Below are positions 23,853 through 35,499 of a DNA stretch of 64,000 nucleotides, piece after piece. The translations under genes and the position numbers were made by a program. The stretch is from Pogostemon cablin (Eukaryota; Streptophyta; Magnoliopsida; Lamiales; Lamiaceae), in contig CM043012.1 in assembly GCA_023678885.1 (NCBI GenBank), forward strand, positions 17,892,036 through 17,956,035. Reading direction: 5' to 3'. The first letter of the stretch is position 1; each line of letters starts with the position of its first letter. The notes under the pieces are model-generated. The model did no database searches. It was not told the origin of the DNA and was given only the letters and a program-made list of their open reading frames with translations.

Positions 23853-25602
23853 TTAATTTAATTATTCAATGTCAGATATTGGAGTCCTAACACAGGATAT
23901 TGATATCATATCTGATACCATTGTTGAAGCATTGGATGTCGAATTCGATTTCGATCCTATGTCGATATTGTTATGTCGGAACTCCGACAACTTGACCAAT
24001 ATTGAATCCGGCATTCGATGTTATGATAATAGTGTCAAGATGTCGATGTTCAACAACAATAATAAAAAAATAAATAAAAAAGGGTGGGGACATGGTACTC
24101 CATAATTAGTTATTTGGATATAAATAATTGAATTGAAAGCTAAGTAGTTGGATACAGTAATTTTTTACATTAAATTTTAATTATTTTTGTCATTCTCCTT
24201 AAAAACTACCTATTATAACTCAATTTTGATTGGTCAAGAATATAGTTGAGATTTTTTTTTTCTCTTTTGATATATAACAAGATAAAATTTATTATGAGAT
24301 GGTATTTGTGTAAAACGAGTTGTTAGATCTAAAATTGTAACAAACGTATTAACTATGTTAATATGCAAAACCTTATTTCATATGAATAAATATTCTCTAT
24401 TTAAAATTTATTGTTTGAATTTGAATTTTATTGTTATTAATGTAGCTAGTGTATCGGTATGCTTTTGTAATTGATGATATTATTAATTGTGTATTTAAAC
24501 CATTAAACATAAGATGGGACAAGATTATTTGGTTTGGTGTACAATGAATTATTATTAAAAAAAATGATTTGAATACGGTGTCCATCGTCCATAATCAATT
24601 GGTTTTAATTAATATATTACAATTTAAATGGAATCATAATATGATCATATATGTCTAATTTAAGTATGGAATCAAATATACTTCACTACAAATATCTCAA
24701 CTCCATCATGCACTATTAATCAGCAATATTTTTTTTACTATTATCATGTTATTAATCATATATATATTATGGACTAAAATGCCACATCGCTTAGTTTTGG
24801 AATGCAAATATTATTGAAAATTGCAAAGTTAAGATCTAGAGAGAAAAATGCCTTCTTATTTTTAGCAAGCAAAACAAAGAGATACATTGTTGGGGATGGA
24901 ATTATTGGCACCATAGAAATTATCACTAAGCTTTAAATTTTTATTAATAATGCAGGAGTAGGTTTATATATGCAAACTCTAATACCCCTATTTAACCTTT
25001 TCTGGCCTAATTATAATCTAACGGATGTATGTTTTAAAGTTTTAAAAATTAGATTTTAGATTTAATAAACTCATTGAAAATTTTCTTATATTCTCGTTAA
25101 CCTTTACTCACCCCTAACATGCATTATCTCTAATCTACAAATCTCATTAATCTTCACTTAACTCTACATGATTATCTTTCATCAATTAATACTTTTTCTT
25201 AAACAAAAAGAAAACACTCAAAGAACTTTATAGATAACAATTATTCACACTAACTTTATTTTTGTTGAAAGTATGTTCTTGGATCACCACTTTTACCCAC
25301 TTCTGCCTTAAAATGCACTTAAAAATCATTACTTACACTGAAAAAACACTTTGTATGTAGCCCTACATGAGCTGGACTTTCCACCATGCTACCCCTTTTG
25401 TCAGAATTAATGCCAATTTTTCAAAAGATGACAAGATCCTGCTGGCAAAAGAATCATAAAAATGTTTTGCAATGAAATTTGAATCTCAACTTTCTTTATG
25501 TTATACAGAACACCAAGAATGTTCATGGCTTTGCCATAAGAGAAACCATATAAAAAGAAAAGAATAGCTCAACTATGGAAAAACATTGACACTCATTTCT
25601 AA
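23853..25602. other. Intergenic, no gene seen
   Basis: The open frame at 23,869-24,105 is built from reiterated GATATTGATATC- and TCGAATTCGA-like words and has no family signature. The rest is AT-rich. The 3' part should include the SAP11-like 3' untranslated region. Confidence 0.45.
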
Positions 25603-27125
25603 TTAGGCTTTTGATACACCTCCATGTTCTCTCTCTACATGCTCTACAAGCTTAACAGGATCACGAAACCATTTACTACAACTGGGACAGACGTCGAGTG
25701 TCACCTTCATAACCCCGTTTCGTTCATGGACTTTGCTCACATGATCAACGAGAGCCCCGACATTAGAGAATCTTAACTTGCATTGTGGACACACTTCAAC
25801 TTGTTGGCTTGCACTTCCACTATTGCTCGTACTGCCATTCCTTTGTGGCCCTCCATTCATACCCAATGCTTGATTGAATTCATTGCTCAGTTTCTCCATT
25901 CCTGCTTCAGCGGAAGCACGAACAGATGAAGCTACCTTGAGAAAACTCGAAGCCCACTTTGATGAAGAAGCGGTGGCACCTTGTTTAGGATCATCTTTTC
26001 TGCTTTTATTTAAAAACCCCATAAACTGAAATGCTGGTTCTGGTTTCTTGGGTCCTACACAATTGTGATCGGCTCCAAACCGGTGTTTCAAACAATGATC
26101 AATATTACAGTCCCTACACTTAATCGTGTTTGAGAATGTGAGCACTTCTCTGCACCTAGGCACAGGGCATTTCCTTTTCTTCGTGGCTTGCTCATAGTTC
26201 GATGGGTCACACTCTATGTTGACATGTGATTCCCAGGTAATATTTGGATCTTCCTCAGGAATTAAGCGGACTCCTTTTGCACAGAGGGGGCAGACGACAA
26301 CTGTAGCGTCATTCTTCTTAGCCTTTGGGCATTCATGTCTACTGTAGCTCCGGTGCTCAAGGCAAAACACCTGCAGGAGGAAGTCAATGGAACATTAAGT
26401 GAATGCTTCACTTAGAAGGGAAAAATGAAGAAAGATTAGAGAACAATACTATTAAGTCATTTGGTTATTCGTCAGCATTATCACAGATTAATGGATAATC
26501 CAATTGTAGATCATAAACGATGTCATCAGTGGTATATTCTTGCTTCAGAGAAGGCAATTACTTGATAACCAAAAACAATACTCAGGTAATAGAAGTTGAC
26601 TCATACTCTTCAACAAGAATTAAAAGCAACAAAAAGGTAAACCACAGTTAACAGAAACAAAATTTTCCATTTTTTTATTCACCATCTAAAATTTGATTCA
26701 TGCTAATATTATCCTTAAACAGTAGTATAAACAACTCAACCACTACCAATCCATAAAGAATGAAAGCACAAACAAAGATGAAGGTAATAAGAACAACACA
26801 AGCATCACTAGATGGATTATAAGAAAGATATACACGAGAACATATAAATTCAAACGAGTAAGCTAATATAATCCGAAGGAAAAAAAAATAAAAAATTCTG
26901 CTCAAGCATAAAATCTACAACTTCCTCCTTTGTGGTTTCTACAGATCCATGAAAATTCAAACCTGAATAATAACTTCAAAAAGTAGTGCATAAAACGAAT
27001 TTATTCAAGACAATTTAGAAATATACCTGTTGGCAGCAATCACAGGTGAAGGGCAAGAAATCAATCTGGCGACAATCGACAACGCTGCAGTGTTTACCGA
27101 GATTCGGAAACGCCGGAGTTCCCAT
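25603..27125 (-). CDS. SAP11: AN1/C2H2 zinc-finger stress-associated protein, SAP11 type
   Basis: Two exons, 27,027-27,125 and 25,603-26,370, give 288 residues, near the size of Arabidopsis SAP11 (At2g41835). Exon 1 encodes MGTPAFPNLGKHCSVVDC and ends inside the first AN1 finger (CDCCQQ). Exon 2 continues with VFCLEHRSYSRHECP, so the 656-bp intron splits the finger. A second AN1 finger (CPVPRC, CRDCNIDHCLKH) lies at about residues 100-145. Two C-terminal C2H2 fingers start CPQCKLRFSN and CPSCSKWFRD, each closing with an HxxxxH pair. The middle is a Ser/Asn-rich linker. Plant AN1 proteins are linked to stress responses and ubiquitin or redox-related roles; the exact role of this AN1-C2H2 branch is not shown by the sequence. 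The 33-residue first exon is required to complete the zinc site, so a start at 26,370 is wrong. Confidence 0.92.
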
Positions 27126-27412
27126 TCTCTTCCTTTTTTTCCCCCAGAAATTGAAAATACAACTCCGGGAGAAATTTGAATTGGATGGAAACAGAAATAG
27201 CCTCGAATCTGAATAGAAGGCGTATATGTATAGAGCTCCGACGACAAAAATACCGGCGAATGATCGAGAATCCCTAGATTTGAGCCTGCAAATTGGGAAT
27301 TCGGGGTTGAATTTGATCTTGTCCCCGAATTCCGCGTTTGATAGAATACAGGAGAATCTAAGCTTTGTAGAAATTCAACGGAGAAATAGAAATAGGAAAA
27401 TAGTCGTCGCTG

Positions 27413-27420
27413 TTTATATA
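27413..27420 (-). promoter_or_regulatory. Candidate TATA box of the SAP11-like gene
   Basis: TATATAAA on the minus strand lies about 290 bp upstream of the start codon, implying a leader of roughly 260 nt. It is the best TATA match in the proximal upstream region, but its use is inferred. Confidence 0.4.
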
Positions 27421-27685
27421 GTCATCGTCTCCCAACCGTAATCCGTTTGTCAAACCATTTGTCCACTTTTGGGCTTCAGTTATTGGTCTGATCACTGGCC
27501 CAATCCCTAAATTTTGGGCTTGTTATGCTGGTCATGTTTAAAGTTTAAACAACACTGATGGGCCAGTAATGTGATGTCACCACAAAAAACTTAAAAAGCC
27601 TAGTTCAAAAATAAAAAATGCTTGCTCCCTCCCACATCCGTTAGTAAGGCATAGAGATTTAGAGTTTTTTTTTTAAAAAAATATA

Positions 27686-27880
27686 CTCCCTCCGTCCGAT
27701 TCTAATGTGTCTGATTGTTTTTTGCACGTGGATTAAGGAGTATTATTATATGTAAAGTGGGTAGTTGTATTAGAGGGAAGTGGTGGGTTGTGTACTTTTT
27801 TACTATATAGAGGAAATGGATACATTTGAACCTTACGTCAAAAATAGTAAAATGGATATTTTAGAAGCGGACGGAGAGAG
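27686..27880. mobile_element. Stowaway MITE
   Basis: CTCCCTCCGTCCGATTC at the left, GCGGACGGAGAGAG at the right, TA flanks, 195 bp. The interior resembles the element at 11,775. It lies between the divergent SAP11-like and small membrane-protein genes. Confidence 0.85.
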
Positions 27881-28009
27881 TATAAGGTAAGGTAAGAAAA
27901 TGTAAGGATAAATTAGTAATTTAAAAATAAAAAGTAGATAAAGTTGTTGAAAATAATGAATAAAATTATTGAAATTGATGAATAAAATTTAAAAATTAAG
28001 TAATATATA

Positions 28010-28290
28010 CTCTGTCCGTCCCAAGAATACATGCACTATTTGATCGTACAAAGTTTAAAAATAATAATTTGTTATATTGATGTAAGAAAGAAAATGGGTG
28101 TTTTGGGGGTAACTGAATAGAATAAAGTTGATTTTGACTTAAATTGTGTGTAAAAATGATATGACATTTTTTTAATATTATAGTCTTTTAAGATTATTAA
28201 TAATGTGTATTGTTTCATTTTTAGGGTGTGTGCAAGTATTTTTGGGCCAAATTAAAATATAAAGTGCATAAGTATTATTGGACGGATGAG
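28010..28290. mobile_element. Stowaway-like MITE
   Basis: CTCTGTCCGTCCCAAG at the left and TTGGACGGATGAG at the right, TA flanks, 281 bp. It resembles the element at 43,302 in its AAGAATACATGCAC left part. It lies about 480 bp upstream of the next start codon. Confidence 0.75.
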
Positions 28291-28768
28291 TATAATGTAT
28301 TTTTATTATTAATTAATACAACGGCATAAATATTCGAAATACCTTAAATAAAAAGTGAATTATTAATAGGACCACGTACAGTACACACGTGAATGTATGT
28401 TTTGGGTATTGATGTTGGAGTAGCCCTGGGAGTCGAGAATGGAGTTTGATGTACACATGTGACATTGATAAGGACAAATTGGGAAAAGAATCCTAAAATT
28501 GTTTATCTAAATTTGAACCACCCTGACAGGAAATCAGTAACTTTATGACTTTTATTAATGGGACTCGAGGATTTCATTTTTAATTTTGCAAAATTAAAGT
28601 GACTTCATTATCATCATATTCATATTGTTGTCCTAAATCTCTCTCTCACTCTTTCTTACACAAACACACTTTACTACTAATCCTGCTACTAAGTACACTT
28701 CCTTTCTTGATATCTTTCAAACGTTCTACATGTTAAATAGTATCTTTCTCTAGCTTCACACCTCATAA

Positions 28769-29104
28769 ATGGCTTTATCCAACCAGCTGCCGCCGCTAGT
28801 GGAGCCGCCGCCGGTGGTGGTGGAGGCGGAGAGCAGCCGCTCCACCCACCACTCAATCGAGACACTTGTGGTGGTGTTGGCAGCCATCACGATCATCGGA
28901 GTTATAGCCGGAATCATTGCTCGCCTTTGCGGCGGCCGCCATTTTGGCGGTCACGGAGAACACGACGTGGAGGGGTGGGTGGAGAGGAAGTGCCGCAGCT
29001 GCATTGACGCCGGCATCGTTACTGCACCTCCGCCACCGCCGGAGCCAGCGGCGAAGGCGGAAACACCCAAACCAGCCGCCGGTACTGAAGAAGCAAAGAA
29101 GTGA
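28769..29104 (+). CDS. Small single-pass membrane protein, plant-specific type
   Basis: A 111-residue single-exon protein with ATG in good plant context (ATAAATGGCT). It begins MALSNQLPPLVEPPPVVVE, then a membrane helix at about residues 33-53 (TLVVVLAAITIIGVIAGIIA). A glycine/histidine-rich stretch and the box GWVERKCRSCIDAG (about 75-88) follow, then a Pro/Ala-rich tail ending EAKK. The coding part is clearly richer in GC than its surroundings, supporting real coding. I recognise the overall arrangement as one seen in small uncharacterised angiosperm proteins but cannot name a function. The two cysteines in KCRSC could bind metal or be lipid-modified; this is speculative. The leader has CT-rich tracts at about 28,635-28,760. 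Confidence 0.75.
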   Translation: MALSNQLPPLVEPPPVVVEAESSRSTHHSIETLVVVLAAITIIGVIAGIIARLCGGRHFGGHGEHDVEGWVERKCRSCIDAGIVTAPPPPPEPAAKAETPKPAAGTEEAKK

Positions 29105-29778
29105 GAAGATTATTGTTCATTTTCTTTTATATTTATTTTTAGTTTTTTTCTTTCTTTTTTTTTTAATTAAACAGAGGTTGGGGTGGCTATTCAATGTTAA
29201 TGTGAAAAGGAGAAAAAAAGAATTTGGGGGCTGATTTTCAAATTTTCTTTTTATTTAATCTAATTTCTGGGGCAATTATTAATTGAATTTCATTTTTCTT
29301 AATCATGATTCTAATTGGTAGGGCCAGTGGTGAATCCTTTTGCCAGGAAACACAACCGTTGCACTTTCAAAAGCAATTGCATTGCTAGTAAAGTATGCCT
29401 TTTGACCAATCATTTCTCATATGGAAGAATATCCGTTAATTAATCTTTTAGACTAATTATAATATTTATAATTTACTAGATAGCATCATATACTATGTTA
29501 TGGAATGATAGCAGAAAATAGGAGAAGATTATAGCTCAAATAGATATATCATGGATAATAGAAATAGTGCAGAAAGTTACAAGGAGTACCAATAATTAAC
29601 ATGAGGGAAAAGAATTGTGTGAGACTCGTTATAATTATCATTAAATTTTTCCTATTCTTTTTCAATCAAATTGAAGAAAATAAAAATTTATGTGTTCTGT
29701 CGCATTCCTTGTTGTTTCTTAGCGCTGCAAAACACGAATAGGTGCGTTCATCTGATTTATGAAATATGAAATTTTGTT
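29105..29778. other. 3' flank of the small membrane-protein gene, then AT-rich DNA
   Basis: The T-rich stretch directly after the stop is probably 3' untranslated sequence. Beyond about 29,330 I see no feature. Confidence 0.45.
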
Positions 29779-30051
29779 AATGACGTTTATAATAAATGTC
29801 AAGGATTCAAAGATGCATATTGGTGTTCATCCGAAAATTTGATGCACATTGATATAATATATCAAATTTTGTAACCATTTGTGTCCTAAATTGCAAGCTA
29901 ATTCCCAACAACATAATATTACAAATATTTCTACTAATGGCGTTCATAATATATGTCAAGGATTCAAAGATGCACATTGGTGTTCATCAAAAGATTTAAT
30001 GCACATTAATATAATGTATCGAATTTTGTAACTCTTTATGCCCTAAATTGC
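29779..30051. repeat. Direct repeat, two units with period 157 bp
   Basis: Units at 29,779-29,894 and 29,936-30,051 share TGTCAAGGATTCAAAGATGC, ATTGGTGTTCATC and end with CCTAAATTGC. They differ by scattered substitutions, so the duplication is not recent. Confidence 0.85.
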
Positions 30052-30819
30052 TAGTTCATAATCATGTGCATTCGATTTTTGCCAAAATCATAAATAATTA
30101 AGATACGGAGAACTCCTCGACTAATTGTAACAGAAACACTTTACTAAAGAAAAAAAATCAAATTTCATAAAGAAAATCTCATAAGAAATCAAACAGCCGA
30201 TTTAATGCACATTAGTGTTCAACCAAAGTATTGATTACTTGAGGTGTAAGAGAGAAGGAGTGCTTGTTGCCATTTGAAAAATAAGCGTTTTCTATTTTAT
30301 CTGATTTATTGCAAATTAGTGTTCAACCCAAAAATTGTTAAGTACAGAAGCTGAATATTAATCGCTATAAATAAGGGTAATGCTGAAAAAAATTACTATG
30401 TATTCATCTACAATTATATTAAATTAATGTATTTATTAGTAGTAATTAAATTATACATACGTATTCCCATTGAAATACAATAAAATTCCACTAAACAAAA
30501 AATGATAATGATGAAAGGTTCAAAAAGAAAAATGAAATTTTACAAGTTGATTTTAATTTTGGAATCTGGATTTAGCATATCTTAATTTTAGTTCGGACAT
30601 TATTTGGACCAATTATTATTGTGGTTATAATTGACGTTTGTTTTAGCCCAATTAGAAGATCCAATATGAGTCCACGAAGCTCACTTGATTAAAAGACATG
30701 TAATCAATTTTACATCAGATTACATTATTTTTTTTATCCATAGAATGGAAATATATAAAATTATCAATTTATTGCCTAAATTTGTTATATATTGTCTTAT
30801 ATTTAACAATTTCGGCTAG
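30052..30819. other. AT-rich intergenic DNA, no gene seen
   Basis: No coding exon or RNA gene is apparent. Confidence 0.5.
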
Positions 30820-31634
30820 ATTAGCATTAGTGAATGGAATAACAAGGAAATTGAATGAACTTATGAATGGAATAGTAATGAAAATGGAATGATTAAAACT
30901 TATTTTTATCATGATTGGTATCGTTCAGGAATGACTCATGTAATAGAATTTATATTCCTTAATTAATTTTAATCTCATTAATAGTATTTTTATAATATTA
31001 CATTTAAATTTTAATTTATATAAATATTAAATTAATGAAAATTTTATATATTTTAATAATTATAGAAAAATATTAAATTAAAAATAAAATAAAATATTAA
31101 TATTTTTAAAATATAATAAAATTTTAAATACAAATATAATTTTTATATATTAAAAAATATTAAAATATGTATAAAAATAATATTTATATTTATATTACAT
31201 GTATATATTCAATTTAATTAATAATATTAATTTTTTATATATAATTTACTAATTTTTATTTTGAATAAATATTAAATAATTGTATACATTTATATTTATT
31301 ACAAATTTTAAGAATTTTATTTATTTTTTTTTTGCCGAGTTGAGTATGTAAAAATATTTAATTTTTTATTTAGATTTTAAATAATTTAATATTTTATTTT
31401 TTATTAATTAATTTAATACAAATATTTTTAAAAGAATATTATATATGTGTGTGTGTGTTGGGGGAAAGTAGGGAATTGAATGGATAATACCATGGGGGTG
31501 GGAGGTCAAATAAAGGAATACACATTCCTTTGTAATTGGGATTCTCAATAATAAAAATATATCAATAGCAGGAATGAGAATAAAATTAGGAATGACTTCT
31601 ATTTCCACCCCCATTTCATCGTACCAATCATGCC
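30820..31634. mobile_element. MITE-like element, copy 1 of an adjacent pair
   Basis: An AT-rich body of about 800 bp has GGAATGA-type words at both edges and a right end reading CGTACCAATCATGCC. The left end is decayed. Its layout, including ATCATGATTGGTAT near 30,912, parallels copy 2. No transposase. Confidence 0.5.
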
Positions 31635-31657
31635 GTACCTTTACGGCATGATTGGTA
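31622..31657. repeat. Perfect 16-bp palindrome at the junction of two MITE-like elements
   Basis: TACCAATCATGCCGTA at 31,622-31,637 and its exact reverse complement at 31,642-31,657 are separated by four bases. It is formed by the abutting ends of two related elements. Confidence 0.95.
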
Positions 31658-32457
31658 TGATTGAATGTAATTATGTTGGAATAGAATGAATTAATGAATG
31701 AAATAGAGATATGAAAGGAATAGACAAAAATAATTATTATCATGATTGATATGGATTAGGAATAGATTAAGTAATAGAAAATAATTTGATTTAAATCTCA
31801 TATTTATTATTTTATTTAAATTTTAAATTGATTAAAATTTCAATAAATTTCATATGTTTTAATAACTAAACTAAAAAAATTATGAAATTAAAGATAAAAT
31901 AAATATATTATTTAAATTTTAAATAAAAAATTATATGTAATCCAAAAATTATTATTTATATTTATATTTAATATTACAATATATATAATATATATATATA
32001 TATATATTAATATTACAATATATATACTTAATTTAAAAATAATGAGATTGAAATTTTTATTTAAATTTTAAATAATTTAATATTTTTAATAAATAATTTA
32101 ACATAATAAAATTTTTTAATATGAAAATTATATGTTAATGCAAAAGAAATTAATTATTTTTTAATTTTTGTAAGTATATAAAATGAGATGTGATATAAAA
32201 CAAAATTATAATTATTAATATATCTTATGTTATATGGATAAAAATAAATAAACAAATATAAATATTTGATTCCTTACCAGGACGTAATGGCTAAACCCAT
32301 GGAGGGTGGCATGAATGGTGATTCCCTTGTTCGAAGGAATGCACATTCCTTATGGAATGAGCATTCCTATACACAAAACATATCAAACTTAAAAATGAAA
32401 TTAATATTGGGAATGATGATTCCATTCTCAAATCATTCCTTCGTACCAATCATGTCA
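31644..32457. mobile_element. MITE-like element, copy 2 of an adjacent pair
   Basis: It starts GGCATGATTGGTATGATTG and ends TCGTACCAATCATGTC, a clear inverted repeat with one mismatch in the first 13 bases. The body is very AT-rich and non-coding. It matches copy 1 in edge words and length. Confidence 0.6.
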
Positions 32458-33203
32458 TTAGGGTTAAAATTGATAGTTTTGTATATTTGAAGCTCCTAAA
32501 AAATAATTTAAATCCCAATTTAATAGTTTCCTTATTTCTAGATCTTGAATGAAAAGATTTCTAAGATTTAATAATTGCCCAAAACCATCAAATTTTGATT
32601 TTACTACCTCATATATATTGTTTAATGTTAAAACTTAAAAATATAAATGATTTTCTTAACTTGTCACAAAATTTGTATAGTTCTCTTATCGATTAATTGT
32701 ACGATATAATGGTGGGTATTCTTTTTAAAAATGTTAATTATTTGACTAATACAATATTTTAGTTAGTACAATTTGAATAAATTTGATCGAAAAAATTTAC
32801 ATCTTTAATTAAAAGTTGGAGAATAATTAGTTGGGCATTCTTGATTGGGAACGGATAGGATCATTTTAACTTTTTTCTAGTTGGTTATATTTTTTATTAG
32901 AGTTTTTTGTATTTATTTTTTAAATATTGTTACTTTTTATTTGCATTATAATTTGTTCTTGAAATAGTTCATTACATCATTATAACTCTATGGTCCCCTT
33001 TTCTAATCCTATATACCATATGTATTGTTAAAGATTTAAATTAAAAGAAATTACAGAGTTTACACTGTAAATCCGATTCACAAGAGATTAACTCTATTAC
33101 TTCTTAATATTCTCTCGGAAATCACCCATGAGAGAGTTTTACACATATTTTTGTCTTGAGATCGATCAGTTGTACATGCATTTATTTCTAAATCACACCT
33201 TTT

Positions 33204-33234
<31 letters not shown>

Positions 33235-33458
33235 TAAACGGTAATTATCTTAAAAATTAATATTAAATTCGTAAATAATGAACTAGGGGGTAAATAAATT
33301 ATAAAACACAAAATATTAAAATACAATTTGAATCATTAGGGTGAAAATATAATTATACTTTAAGAATGAATACCAAACTTTAAAAACATAAATATTAAAC
33401 TCCAAAGACCATGTTTGTTATTGGGTTATATATATTAAATAAATTATAAAGGGTGTGA
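32458..33458. other. AT-rich intergenic DNA with a trinucleotide repeat
   Basis: A (TTA)n run at about 33,208-33,234 is the only distinct feature. No coding exon is seen. Confidence 0.5.
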
Positions 33459-34412
33459 TTACATTGAGGGATAGGGTTAGGGTTTTGTGACCTTGGTAAG
33501 TGTTATAGTAAGGTTTAGTTAAAACAAAGGGGTGTGGTTAAATGCATATGAGGTTGATTACTTTGAAGTTTATTTGTAATCTTTTTATAAAAATATCCTC
33601 GATTTAATTTTGTGAAAAATCAATTTGGTGTGAGAATTTACTCTCTCCTCTCTCTTCGACCAAAACCCATTCCTCTCCCCAGAAATAAACCATCGAATTT
33701 TCTTGAAGTGATTTCGCCGGAACCACAAAATAATTGATATTCGCGTGCTCCATTGGCATCTGATCGGTAAGGTCTCGTTCATGTCTACTCGTTCTCACAC
33801 TCCGGCAATTTTATGTCTGTAAAATGCTTTATATCTTAACTAAACCCATTTTTTATTCTTGAACCCTAGTTTTCTCCAACCTAAAAGAATAATGAAATCG
33901 ACTCCATGGAACTTGATCAGAGGCATCAATTGCGTCAGCGTTCACGAGTTCCTCTAACTTCTTTGTCGCTAATGTTGGGAGAAAATGCAAACCAGACTAC
34001 ACGGCACTGGTGTTCGGATCAGTAATCAAATACGTCAGGAGATGTATCAGCGCGCAGAGAATTGATCGGAGTCGAGGTTCATACCTTCGTGAATGGTGGA
34101 TGTCGGGCACGACGCAAGAACCCTAGGTTCTTTTTTCCATCGTCATTCAATCTGCGAATGGGAGGATGATCAGATTCTAATTTCTTAATGTCAAGGGTAA
34201 AATCATAATTTGCCAACGTAACCTTCGGGTTTAATTGTATCCTCCCATATTTTGAGGGTTGAGGTAACCCTGTTTTAAACAAGTTTGAACCCGGGCCAAC
34301 AAAAGCTCGTGAGTTATCCTTCAATTGCAACCTTCAAAGTAAATGATCCTTAACTAGGGTTCGCGACGGGATAACCCTTGTTAACCTACAAAGTAATCGA
34401 TTCCAAATAGTG
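33459..34412 (-). mobile_element. Possible terminal-inverted-repeat element carrying a gene-like segment
   Basis: The left edge has GATTACATTGAGGGATAGGG; the right edge read in reverse has GATTACTTTGTAGGTTAACA and AGGGTT. A second pair of ACTTTGAAG boxes lies inside both ends (about 33,560 and 34,335). The interior (33,600-34,130) is less AT-rich and includes a CT-rich leader-like tract. No target-site duplication was found and no transposase is encoded. It could be a Mutator-like non-autonomous element with captured sequence; this is weakly supported. Confidence 0.3.
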
Positions 34413-34477
34413 ATAATCTATATTTATTTAGGATTTTAACTATAAATTAGATCAATATGTAAGATGAGTGGTGAATA

Positions 34478-34720
34478 CTCCGTCCATCTCATTTTATTTT
34501 TTATATATTTTAATTTAGGCATCTCAACATTTCTATTTTTGATAGATGAGGCACATACAAAACAATTAATATATCTTCCTGGACTCACATGCAACATTAA
34601 TACAATTACTTACTTTACAATAAATATTATTATATTTTTCAAGCCACTACATATTTAAATATTATATTTTTAATTTTCGCGCAAAAAGCAAACATATAGA
34701 TTAAATCGAGAATGATGGAG
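34478..34720. mobile_element. Stowaway-like MITE, diverged
   Basis: CTCCGTCCATCTCATTTT at the left, GAGAATGATGGAG at the right, TA flanks, 243 bp. The ends are less conserved than in the other copies. Confidence 0.6.
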
Positions 34721-34944
34721 TATGTAAAATAGTATTTATTGATATGAGAGAAGATTTGAAAGAGAATAGAGAAAGGGATGAAAAAGTTATTCATTAGAGA
34801 GAGATAATATATAGTTTGTGGTTAAGTTGAAAATTTTTAATATATAGAAAAGATTTTTAAAATTTTAGATATGAATTTTAAAAATATAAATCTGATTTAT
34901 TAAATTGAGAAAAAATAGCCTAAGCATAAAATAGAAGGCAAAGA

Positions 34945-35148
34945 CTTGTGTGAGACAGTCTCATATAAGAGCTCACGTGAGACGGTCAGAAAGTGATAAC
35001 TTTTATATTGAAAAATGATAATGTTATTTCATGAACAATTCATTTTATAAATAAAAAGTGATAACATTTTATAGCGAAAATGATAATATCTTATAGCGAA
35101 AATGATAACTACTTTAAAAAGTGTAAAATGGTCTCACGGTCTCACCTA
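34945..35148 (+). mobile_element. MITE-like repeat with GTGTGAGACAGTCTCA end
   Basis: The left end TTGTGTGAGACAGTCTCAT and the right end GGTCTCACGGTCTCACC are inverted relatives. The interior has repeated AAAGTGATAAC and AAAATGATAAC words. It matches the copies at 9,780 and 11,330. Confidence 0.65.
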
Positions 35149-35499
35149 CCTAAAAAAGAATATACTCAAGATAAAATATACCAGGAAACAAAAGTGTAAA
35201 TTATATGAGTTGCTTGTCAAATTGATTTCAAATAATTTATTTATATAGGGAGTAATCTAATTTACACACTCCATTTTCTATATTTGCATCCTATAACACT
35301 TTTAACATTTCAAGAAAAAGAAAACAACTATTTTATTCATAACCTTTAAAATTACGTAAATTTCAAATTTATCACTCTTACCTAATATTCGTACCATTAT
35401 TTATATTTTTTTATTACTTGAAAATACAGTACCTTCTACTAAAGTCAATAACACATTTAAAAGAATAAGTAAAAATAAAAAATGTCCTTACGAGTATGA

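Noticed and set aside
23869..24105. 78-codon open frame with acidic repeats
   Set aside because: Arises from reiterated GATATC- and TCGAATTCGA-like words; no start context or homology.
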